In this document: positions 1-4,750 of the stretch, one piece after another
Layout: every line of letters starts with the position of its first letter
How positions within the stretch are numbered: the first letter of the stretch is position 1
Assembly (NCBI GenBank): GCA_016200785.1
Contig: JACQED010000022.1
Coordinates: 1 to 6,290 of the forward strand
Source: Chloroflexota bacterium
GTDB taxonomy: Bacteria > Chloroflexota > Anaerolineae > Anaerolineales > JACQED01
DNA length: 6,290 nt
Direction: 5' to 3'
Translations under genes and position numbers: made by a program
Notes under the pieces: generated by a model
Told to the model about the DNA's origin: nothing
Databases searched by the model: none
Seen by the model: only the letters and a program-made list of their open reading frames with translations

Positions 1-264
1 CGATCGAGGCAGTAACGTTCCGCCGCGCGCAGTGAATGCATGTAGAGAATGAATCGGCTCGCTCTTCGCGACGATCGCGTCGAGCAGGCCGAGCCGTTGC
101 ATCACGAGTTGGCCTGACGGCTGAAGCAGAATTCCCGCGCCGACCGGCCCGACCTGAGGCGCCTGTTCAATTACCGTGACGCCATGGCCCGCGCGAGCCA
201 ACAGAACGGCCAGCGCGCCGCCGGCGATGCCAAAGCCTACGATGCCGACTGCATATCTGCTCAA
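1..264 (-). CDS. FAD-dependent monooxygenase (UbiH/PHBH-like), N-terminal part, cut by window edge
   Basis: Translating the minus strand from TTG at 264 gives 88 residues that run off the window. The protein begins MSRYAVGIVGFGIAGGALAV, a classic Rossmann beta-alpha-beta FAD motif (GFGIAG, residues 10-15), followed by an acidic strand end (VTVIEQ). A GAGILLQPSG stretch comes next, typical of aromatic-ring or ubiquinone-type flavin hydroxylases, where it lies near the flavin. These enzymes use NAD(P)H and oxygen to hydroxylate a substrate; the substrate cannot be inferred from this fragment. An in-frame TAA 36 nt upstream limits the start, no in-frame ATG or GTG lies before the FAD motif, and GGGG sits a few bases before the TTG, so TTG is the best start. 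The gene is 824 nt downstream of the DAO-type oxidoreductase on the same strand, with the antisense group II intron between them. A geranylgeranyl reductase or other FAD-binding protein is possible. Confidence 0.82.
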   Translation of the reverse strand, partial: MSRYAVGIVGFGIAGGALAVLLARAGHGVTVIEQAPQVGPVGAGILLQPSGQLVMQRLGLLDAIVAKSEPIHSLHAFTARGGTLLPRS

Positions 265-338
265 GTGTGCCCCAATCTGTAAGTTGCCGATCCTCAGTTA
301 TCGAGTTCAGGATCAACCGACGTCGTCGCCAAGACCCC

Positions 339-350
339 GCCACGAATTTC
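339..350. repeat. Left arm of a 12-bp inverted repeat whose right arm is split by the intron
   Basis: GCCACGAATTTC at 339-350 is the exact reverse complement of GAAATTCGTGGC, which appears only when 381-388 is joined to 1048-1051, that is, when the intron is removed. The loop in the joined form is 30 nt (351-380). In the ancestral sequence this would be a hairpin-forming intergenic element. The pairing also argues independently for intron boundaries at 388/389 and 1047/1048. Confidence 0.75.
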
Positions 351-365
351 ACGAATTACACGAAA
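341..365. repeat. Three 9-bp-spaced CACGAAT units (ATTCGTG on the minus strand)
   Basis: CACGAAT starts at 341 and 350, and CACGAAA at 359, giving an exact 9-bp period. On the minus strand this reads as ATTCGTG-type units. From memory, similar ATTCGTG strings recur between genes in several bacterial phyla, but I could not check this. The motif matters here because the intron target is another copy of the same string in inverted orientation. Confidence 0.75.
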
Positions 366-382
366 CGGCGCCGAATTCGAGA

Positions 383-388
383 AATTCG
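383..388 (+). other. IBS1, intron-binding site in the 5' exon
   Basis: AATTCG lies immediately upstream of the GTGCG intron start and is the exact reverse complement of CGAATT at 574-579. This pairing defines the 5' splice site and the target site in group II introns. No equally good IBS2/EBS2 pair was found by eye. Confidence 0.75.
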
Positions 389-573
389 GTGCGCCGATAA
401 AAGCCGGTAAGGTATCACGAGTGAAAGTCTCATCGGTAAAGGTCTAGCCAACCATATCGCCCCTGAGTCATGCGTGGACGGGAGTAATCCCGTTGGCGAA
501 GCGTTGACAAGGGAACAGGCAGGTCGGGTATTGAGCCGCGAAATACGAATCAACTTTGGAGCGCCGACGTGGT

Positions 574-579
574 CGAATT
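574..579 (+). other. EBS1, exon-binding site in intron domain I
   Basis: CGAATT sits 185 nt into the intron, just before the GGGAAGGCAACACTGCCC hairpin region, a plausible place for the domain I exon-binding loop. It pairs over 6 bp with IBS1 at 383-388. Confidence 0.72.
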
Positions 580-767
580 CATGGGAAGGCAACACTGCCC
601 CACCCGTTAGCCGGACGACCGGCCTTTGGGCAAGGGTGTGGCAGGCTCCACGAGGTCAAAGACCCCGTACATGCTTGGAAATACCTTATGCGGAAATCGG
701 GAGATCCTGGGAACACTCGCATGAACGAAGCGGGTCGCGTCGGGAAGGCCAAGGCCGTAAGCCGACG

Positions 768-919
768 ATGAACGGTCTCAGGAAGTCGGACAGTTGCGTA
801 GTACCAACGAAGTCTCCGAACAAGGCCGAAAGGCGGCGGAGGAGATGGAGGGAAGGCGACTGGCGGGAGGCAATTCATTTTGTGGCGACCTGCTCCGGAC
901 ACAGAGCCGGGATAAGTAG
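768..919 (+). pseudogene. Remnant of the group II intron reverse transcriptase/maturase (N-terminal stub)
   Basis: From ATG at 768 the frame reads MNGLRKSDSCVVPTKSPNKA, resembling the N-terminus of maturases carried by related bacterial introns (conserved: S-D-S, VP-K-PPNKA). The continuation is in another frame from 833: AAEEMEGRRLAGGNS, then LRTQSRDK and a TAG at 917-919. In intact relatives, as I recall them, these two parts are one open frame (PNKA...AAE-VEGRGLAKGN...RTQSR), so a single-base insertion or two-base deletion lies near 825-833. Everything after it, namely the RT palm and fingers, the X/maturase domain and any endonuclease, is missing: only about 55 nt separate the stop from domain V. 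No functional protein can be made from this copy. Confidence 0.75.
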
Positions 920-941
920 GTAAAAGTGCCATAGGGTGGAT

Positions 942-959
942 ACGTTGTTCATAAAACGT
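942..959 (+). other. Small hairpin in the residual domain IV
   Basis: ACGTT at 942-946 and AACGT at 955-959 form a 5-bp stem with an 8-nt loop, between the remnant stop codon and domain V. It probably belongs to the basal or distal part of domain IV left after loss of the maturase gene. Confidence 0.35.
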
Positions 960-974
960 TATGACCGACTGCAA

Positions 975-1007
975 GAGCCGGATGCGGTAATTCCGCCCGT
1001 CCGGATC
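975..1007 (+). ncRNA. Group II intron domain V (catalytic hairpin)
   Basis: GAGCCGG at 975-981 pairs with CCGGATC at 1001-1007, leaving a two-base AT step, an internal bulge and the upper stem GCGG/CCGC (984-987 with 993-996). The catalytic triad AGC is at 976-978. Two details differ from the textbook 34-nt form: position 977 faces A1005 (G-A) where G-U is usual, and the terminal loop TAATT has five bases instead of a GNRA tetraloop. The total is 33 nt. Whether these are lineage features or decay cannot be decided from one copy. Confidence 0.88.
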
Positions 1008-1010
1008 CGT

Positions 1011-1047
1011 GGGGGGGGCGGCCCGTAAGGGCCGTCCCTACCCCGAC
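1011..1047 (+). ncRNA. Group II intron domain VI with branch-point A and 3' splice site
   Basis: The G run at 1011-1018 plus CGGCCC at 1019-1024 pairs with GGGCCG at 1029-1034 and the pyrimidine strand at 1035-1043, closed by a GTAA (GNRA) loop at 1025-1028. The only unpaired base in the stem is A1040, seven nt before the last intron base C1047. This is the expected branch-point adenosine that attacks the 5' splice site in lariat formation. Confidence 0.88.
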
Positions 1048-1088
1048 TGGCAAAGATTCCAATTCGTTCGATCTGACACTCGTCGAAT
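1048..1088. other. 3' exon flank, no gene
   Basis: This short AT-richer stretch lies between the intron end and the stop codon of the oxidoreductase. TGGC at 1048-1051 completes the right arm of the split inverted repeat. I see no hairpin-plus-T-run terminator for the oxidoreductase here. Confidence 0.5.
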
Positions 1089-2468
1089 TCACAACTGCCC
1101 GCTCGCCCCCCAATTCTCCAACACCCTCTGATACTCCGGATCGTCGTATCGTGCGAGCGAGAACGCCGGCGCGTAAGAGGGCAGACGGCTTCCAGTGACG
1201 TGGGCCGCGACGAGTTCGCCGACGGCGGGCGAGGCCATCAGGCCGTAGCCCGACACCGCGCCACAAACGAATGCGCCCTCCACCGGCAAAGGCCCGCCCA
1301 GCGGCCGGTTCTCTCGCGTCTTGGTGTAGTAGCCGCCGTCGTAATACGACTTCGGCGCTTTGCCGAAGTACTGCGCAAAGCCGGGGATCATCGTCGACAT
1401 GCCGCGCAACAGAATCTCAGGATAGTACGGGTCAAGCCGTGGCGGAAAGACCGGCTCGCGCGGAGCCATGTCGTAAGTCCAAAGGATGAGCAGGACGCTG
1501 CTTCCGGGGCCGCCCTCAGGTCGCAGGTGAACCCCGGACGGAAACTCGTCAAGCATAAAGCGCGTCTCGTCGCTCTCGGCCAACGCCTCGCATTCTTCGT
1601 CCGACCACGGCAGCCGCTGTGGATCAGTCCAGATAATCAACGGCGCGTCGCGGCGCACCACGCCCAGATAATCGTTGAAGGCGATCTTTCCGTGGAACTC
1701 GGAGAAGACCGGAATGTCGACGTCGAGCAATTTGCCGACGTGTCCCAGGAACGGCCCGGCGGCGTTGACGAAATTCCGCGTGGAGATTTTCTCCGGCCCG
1801 CCCTCGGCGCTGACGCGGACGGCCTCGACTCTCCCGCCCGCCACGTCCACTCGCTCGACTTTGCCGGGCAGGAGTCTCGCGCCGGCTGCGCGCGCCTTCT
1901 CCAGCAGATACATTCCGAGTTGCTGGCCGCTGAACCAACCACAGCGCCGGGGGTGAACCATCGCCACCACGTTCTCGGTGATGTACGGGAAGTGTTTCAG
2001 AATCAACGCAGAGTCGAGCAAGAGGTCACTGCCGGTCGGCTGATGCTCGAAGTCATGCGGCTCGATGGGTTGATAGGGCGGATCGTTCGGGCGGCCGGCG
2101 TGATAACGCACCGGCCCCGCGCCGAGGCTGGCCGCCTCTTCGGCGGCATGTTGGAAGTCGGCGACGTGCCCCGGGTCGGCGGTGACAAAGGCGTATCCCC
2201 GGCGATTCATCTGAAAGCGATTGCCGCTTTCGCGCGCCCAGCCCTCGAGCAAGTCAATGCTGTGATTCATCAGGCGCACCATCGCATCGCCGGGGCCGGG
2301 CCACCAGTTGCGGTAGCACTCGGTGGATTTGTCGCTGGTGAGCGTGAGCGGCGGGTGCTCCGTCACCAGCACCACGTCCTTCACCCCATAAGTCACCGTG
2401 AGATGATAGGCAGCGGCGATGCCCGCAATGCCCGCGCCGCAGATGACGACGTCTGCTGTTGATGTCAT
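1089..2468 (-). CDS. DAO-family FAD-dependent oxidoreductase (sarcosine/glycine-oxidase-like)
   Basis: A 459-aa soluble flavoprotein. Residues 7-23 form the FAD-binding Rossmann turn with GAGIAG at 11-16. A CGWFSGQQLG segment near 176-185 and the NAAGPFLGHVG segment at 235-245 are typical of the DAO fold, where a residue after the conserved AAG contacts the flavin. RENRPLGGPLP at 385-395 and GAVSGYGLMASPAVGELVA at 403-421 form the C-terminal FAD-contacting signature. Family members oxidise secondary or primary amines (sarcosine, glycine, dimethylglycine, D-amino acids); the substrate cannot be assigned. ATG at 2468 is directly before the FAD motif; a GGAG lies about 13 nt upstream, a weak, distant ribosome site. 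It follows hicA by 33 nt on the same strand and may be transcribed with it. The STECYRNWW block (48-56) may be part of the active-site entrance, an inference. Confidence 0.9.
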   Translation of the reverse strand: MTSTADVVICGAGIAGIAAAYHLTVTYGVKDVVLVTEHPPLTLTSDKSTECYRNWWPGPGDAMVRLMNHSIDLLEGWARESGNRFQMNRRGYAFVTADPGHVADFQHAAEEAASLGAGPVRYHAGRPNDPPYQPIEPHDFEHQPTGSDLLLDSALILKHFPYITENVVAMVHPRRCGWFSGQQLGMYLLEKARAAGARLLPGKVERVDVAGGRVEAVRVSAEGGPEKISTRNFVNAAGPFLGHVGKLLDVDIPVFSEFHGKIAFNDYLGVVRRDAPLIIWTDPQRLPWSDEECEALAESDETRFMLDEFPSGVHLRPEGGPGSSVLLILWTYDMAPREPVFPPRLDPYYPEILLRGMSTMIPGFAQYFGKAPKSYYDGGYYTKTRENRPLGGPLPVEGAFVCGAVSGYGLMASPAVGELVAAHVTGSRLPSYAPAFSLARYDDPEYQRVLENWGASGQL

Positions 2469-2501
2469 GGGTTTGGGGACGCTCCGCCGTGCAGTTCGAT
2501 G

Positions 2502-2729
2502 CTACACGAGTCTTTCAAATGCCTCTACGTCCAGCCGGGCTTGCTTGAGGATGTGAGCGAGGGTCGAACGCTTGACGGGGCGATGTGCCGGAATAGTGAG
2601 CTTCAGCACCTCGTCTCCGATTCGCTTCTGGAGGCGAATGTGGCTACCGCGTTGTCGCACGACTGTCCAGCCGTCGCGCTTTAGTGCACTGACGATCTTA
2701 TCATAGGGCAGACTCGGGACCTTACTCAC
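2502..2729 (-). CDS. hicA: HicA family mRNA interferase toxin
   Basis: A 75-aa basic protein with the whole HicA (YcfA) fold: an N-terminal helix (PYDKIVSALKRDGW), the strand with RQRGSHIRL containing catalytic His30, a second strand (KLTIPAHRPVKRSTL) and a C-terminal helix (LAHILKQARLDVEAFERL). HicA proteins resemble double-stranded-RNA-binding domains and cleave mRNA when free of HicB. Its ATG overlaps the hicB stop as ATGA, so translation is probably coupled. No inactivating change is seen; the conserved G-S-H and the PxH near residue 47-49 are present. Confidence 0.93.
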   Translation of the reverse strand: MSKVPSLPYDKIVSALKRDGWTVVRQRGSHIRLQKRIGDEVLKLTIPAHRPVKRSTLAHILKQARLDVEAFERLV

Positions 2730-2929
2730 AACACGAGTTCCCGCACAATCGTGCCCTCTTTTTCAGTTGAATTGTCTTCTACCGGTTCAAGATAGAGCTC
2801 GATGGCTTCCTCGATGTTTGCCAGCGCGTCGTCAACGGACTCGCCCTCGCTTATGCAGCCGGGCAACGCTGGCACATAGGCCGTGTATCCTCCCTCGTCA
2901 CTTGGTTCCAACACAATCTTGAATCTCAT
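2726..2929 (-). CDS. hicB: HicB family antitoxin (short form)
   Basis: From ATG at 2929 the product is 67 aa: MRFKIVLEPSDEGGYTAYVP, then ALPGCISEGESVDDALANIEEAIELYLE, the signature of the HicB partial RNase-H fold (UPF0150 type), ending in an acidic then hydrophobic tail. It binds and blocks HicA. The frame stays open to 2974, but the start at 2929 has GGAGG 8 nt upstream (2938-2942) and is the family's usual N-terminus; the upstream extension would cover the promoter. There is no C-terminal ribbon-helix-helix or helix-turn-helix, so self-repression, if any, would need a DNA-contacting surface not visible here. Antitoxin precedes toxin in this pair. Confidence 0.92.
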   Translation of the reverse strand: MRFKIVLEPSDEGGYTAYVPALPGCISEGESVDDALANIEEAIELYLEPVEDNSTEKEGTIVRELVL

Positions 2930-2937
2930 GTCACTTG

Positions 2938-2942
2938 CCTCC
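2938..2942 (-). promoter_or_regulatory. Shine-Dalgarno sequence of hicB
   Basis: GGAGG on the minus strand ends 8 nt before the ATG at 2929. It is the best ribosome site in the window and fixes the hicB start at the 67-residue form. Confidence 0.85.
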
Positions 2943-2950
2943 GATCTCGG

Positions 2951-2979
2951 ATTATAGCCTTCTGTTGCCCTCAAAACAA
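2951..2979 (-). promoter_or_regulatory. Sigma-70-type promoter for hicBA
   Basis: On the minus strand TATAAT (2951-2956) is a perfect -10 box. TTGTTT (2974-2979), 17 nt upstream, matches three of six bases of the -35 consensus. Transcription would start near 2944, leaving a leader of about 15 nt that contains the GGAGG. The -35 box overlaps the last codons of moeA, so hicBA has a promoter separate from the upstream genes. Confidence 0.65.
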
Positions 2980-4203
2980 CCTTACTTCCACCGCTTCCCC
3001 CTCACTCACCCCGTTCACATCCCTCGGCACAACTACCATCCCGTCCGCGAATACGAGTGTGAAAATCTGATTCGACTTGCCGAACACTGGCTCGGCCCAG
3101 AGTTCGCCATCGCGCGTGACGAGGCGCGCAGGGATAAAATCAACGCGGCCGGCCTGCGACGCGATGTTGTGAGTCAGTTTCGCTTTTACGCTTTGGCGCA
3201 GAGGCGGCGTCTGGCATCCTTGCATTCGATAGACGGTCGGCACGACGAAGAGATCGGCGATGACCATCGCGGAAACCGGGTTGCCGGGAAGGCCGAACAC
3301 AGGCTTGCCGTCGGCGACGGCCAGGATTGTCGGCTTACCGGGTTTGACGGCGACGCCGTGGACGATCACGCCCGGCTTGCCGAGGCCGTCCACCACGTCG
3401 GCGGTCACGTCACGCACGCTCACGGAACTTCCGGCCGAGAGCACCAGCGCGTCGGCTTCGGCCAGCGCCGACTCGGCGGCGGCTTTGAGCGCGTCGAAAT
3501 CGTCGCCGACGATGCCGCGCCGGAGTGGGATGCCCCCCGCGCGCGCGATCTGCCCCGCGACCGAAACTGAATTCACGTCGCGCACTTGCCCCGGCCCGGC
3601 CTCGACCTCCGGCGGCACGACCTCGTCGCCGGTTGCCAGCAATGCCACGCGCGGACGGCGCGCGACTTTGATCTGCGTGAAGCCGAGCGCCGAAAGGCCG
3701 CCGAGGTCCTGCGCGCGAAGCCAATGGCCGGCGGGGAGCATCTCCGCGCCCTCGGCGATGTCTTCGCCGACCTTCAGCACGTTCTCCCCGACCGCGACCG
3801 CCTTCAGCACTTCGATCTCATTCTCGCGCGCCTTCTGCGTCACCTCGATCATCACGACCGAGTCCGCGCCGGGTGGGAGCATTCCCCCGGTGTGAATCAA
3901 CGCGGCCTGCGCCGCCTTGACCTCGAACGGCGGCGCGCGGCCCATCGGCACTTCGCCGACGACGGTCAGGTAGGCCGGGAGCGATTGACTCGCGCCGAAC
4001 GTGTCTGGCGCGCGCACGGCGTAGCCGTCCATCGTCGATCGATCGAAGGCGGGCAGGGAGGCCGGCGCGTGAATAGCCTCGAATGTCACTCGATCGAGCG
4101 CGTCGGCGGTCGGAATCGATTCGGGATGCGGCGTGGGTGAGAGGTGGTCGAATAGTTGGGCGAGCGCCTCGTCGGGAGGCAAGACGGTGAAGAACTCAGG
4201 CAT
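2971..4203 (-). CDS. moeA: Molybdopterin molybdotransferase MoeA
   Basis: The product is 410 aa, the usual MoeA size. MoeA inserts molybdate into adenylated molybdopterin in the last step of molybdenum cofactor synthesis in the cytoplasm. The N-terminal domain carries PAFDRSTMDGYAVRAPDT (51-68) with the hallmark MDGYA and Asp59. The MoCF-binding domain (about 184-325) has LLATGDEVV (188-196), NSVSVAGQIARAGG, GIVGDD (230-235), SAGSSVSVRD (256-265), KPGKP (287-291) and FGLPGNPVSA (303-312). A C-terminal beta domain follows (about 335-408). The frame is open to 4329, but the extra 42 residues are unlike MoeA and lie inside the preceding gene; ATG at 4203 gives the standard N-terminus and overlaps the preceding stop by 8 nt. 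No good ribosome site precedes it, so translation probably depends on coupling. The SAGSSVSVRD loop differs from the common SGGVSVGDYD form. No moaA, moaC or mogA is in the window. Confidence 0.95.
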   Translation of the reverse strand: MPEFFTVLPPDEALAQLFDHLSPTPHPESIPTADALDRVTFEAIHAPASLPAFDRSTMDGYAVRAPDTFGASQSLPAYLTVVGEVPMGRAPPFEVKAAQAALIHTGGMLPPGADSVVMIEVTQKARENEIEVLKAVAVGENVLKVGEDIAEGAEMLPAGHWLRAQDLGGLSALGFTQIKVARRPRVALLATGDEVVPPEVEAGPGQVRDVNSVSVAGQIARAGGIPLRRGIVGDDFDALKAAAESALAEADALVLSAGSSVSVRDVTADVVDGLGKPGVIVHGVAVKPGKPTILAVADGKPVFGLPGNPVSAMVIADLFVVPTVYRMQGCQTPPLRQSVKAKLTHNIASQAGRVDFIPARLVTRDGELWAEPVFGKSNQIFTLVFADGMVVVPRDVNGVSEGEAVEVRLF

Positions 4204-4750
4204 CGGAAGACAAGCGTGTTTTGAAAAGGGCGAACTTACGCTCGAAATCTTGGGGGTCGGTGCGCAAACTGTAGGCTTCGAGTTTGGGCAATACCTCCCG
4301 GAAATATTGCTCCAAATTCCCCAGTTCAATCACCCCGGCTCGAATCATGCTCACAACGTCGTTGTAATCCTTCTCATTGCCGCGCTGAAGTTTGCCGAGC
4401 GCCACAGAATAGAAATCGAAGTGGAAAACATCCAGCGCAGCGTAACGACCAACATAGCGCCGACGATCCTCGTAGCCGGCTGGCAAAGGCAGGAACTCAT
4501 CGGGCGAGGCCTGCTCGATGGACAGTTCCATTTCGGCGCTCAGGCGACGAACGCAGCGGATGAATTCATCGTGATGTTCCGGCGCGACTTCGATCTTCAA
4601 GTCAATGTCAAAGGTACTTTCTTTGGCCGCGACAAGAATGAGCGACGAGCCTCCGACCAGATAAACAACCCCGGCATGGCGGTAACACTGGCCCAGGCGT
4701 CGCAGGAAATCCAGGATCTCTTGCGCATCAGATATTCGTTTGCCGGGCAC
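4196..4750 (-). CDS. Nucleotidyltransferase-fold protein, DUF6036/AbiEii-like
   Basis: The product is 184 aa. After an N-terminal helix (EILDFLRRLG) comes VYLVGGSSLIL (29-39) with GGSS at 33-36, then STFDIDLKIE (45-54) with Asp48 and Asp50: the G-G-S...D-x-D pattern of metal-binding polymerase-beta-type nucleotidyltransferases. The downstream block ALGKLQRGNEKDYNDVVSMI (117-136) matches the K-x-x-R-x-x-x-K-D-x-x-D motif of AbiEii-like and DUF6036 proteins. These motifs look intact, so catalysis is plausible. The start is GTG at 4750, preceded at 7 nt by GGAG inside the coding end of the upstream gene, which it overlaps by 23 nt. Relatives act as toxins in type IV or type VII-like toxin-antitoxin systems, modifying tRNA or a partner protein; the target here is unknown. 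Family call is firm, toxin role is inference. Confidence 0.8.
   Translation of the reverse strand: MPGKRISDAQEILDFLRRLGQCYRHAGVVYLVGGSSLILVAAKESTFDIDLKIEVAPEHHDEFIRCVRRLSAEMELSIEQASPDEFLPLPAGYEDRRRYVGRYAALDVFHFDFYSVALGKLQRGNEKDYNDVVSMIRAGVIELGNLEQYFREVLPKLEAYSLRTDPQDFERKFALFKTRLSSDA

Larger units (their letters stand above)
265..388. other. Intergenic 5' flank of the intron, no gene seen
   Basis: This stretch between the monooxygenase start and the intron 5' end has no convincing coding frame. It holds the CACGAAT tandem repeat, a CGGCGCCG palindrome at 366-373, a CGAATTCG palindrome at 372-379 and the intron target arm. On the minus strand it must contain the 5' untranslated region of the monooxygenase gene, but I could not pick out a convincing -35/-10 pair. 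Confidence 0.6.
389..1047 (+). ncRNA. Group II intron RNA, 659 nt, without a functional intron-encoded protein
   Basis: A self-splicing ribozyme and retroelement. The 5' end is GTGCG, matching the group II consensus GUGYG, and the 3' end is GAC, matching the AY ending. Domain I has the EBS1 sequence CGAATT at 574-579, which pairs perfectly with IBS1 AATTCG directly before the 5' splice site. Domain V is at 975-1007 and domain VI at 1011-1043, with bulged A1040 seven nt from the 3' end, the normal branch-point distance. The domain I-III region resembles, from memory, the leaders of bacterial group II introns that carry maturases. Such introns with a protein are usually 2-3 kb; here the open reading frame is a stub, so the element is ORF-less. 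It is antisense to both neighbours, so it would not be spliced from their transcripts. RNA core probably complete; activity unknown. Confidence 0.9.

Noticed and set aside
167..352. A 61-codon minus-strand frame overlapping the monooxygenase start
   Set aside because: It is Arg-rich and in a different frame from the FAD-binding N-terminus, which is the real gene.
301..388. CRISPR-like or iteron array from the CACGAAT repeats
   Set aside because: There are only three short units at 9-bp spacing, with no spacers and no replication or Cas gene nearby.
474..923. A 149-codon plus-strand frame crossing the intron
   Set aside because: It runs through structured domain I-III RNA, has no protein-like composition before about 768, and only its end overlaps the maturase stub, which then changes frame. 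Treated as a by-product of the intron.
1011..1044. Rho-independent terminator for the oxidoreductase or a plus-strand gene
   Set aside because: The strong GC hairpin lacks a T run on either strand, and its bulged A, GNRA loop and position after domain V identify it as intron domain VI.
1200..2462. A 420-codon plus-strand frame antisense to the oxidoreductase
   Set aside because: It mirrors the DAO-family gene, is Arg/Ala/Val-rich as expected for the opposite strand of a GC-rich gene, and shows no domain.
2930..2974. Fifteen-residue N-terminal extension of HicB
   Set aside because: It would be encoded by the promoter and ribosome site; the family start and the GGAGG spacing both point to 2929.
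2935..4140. Several plus-strand frames of about 180-210 codons opposite moeA
   Set aside because: They are the complement of a clear MoeA coding sequence with all its motifs; no motif or ribosome site supports them.
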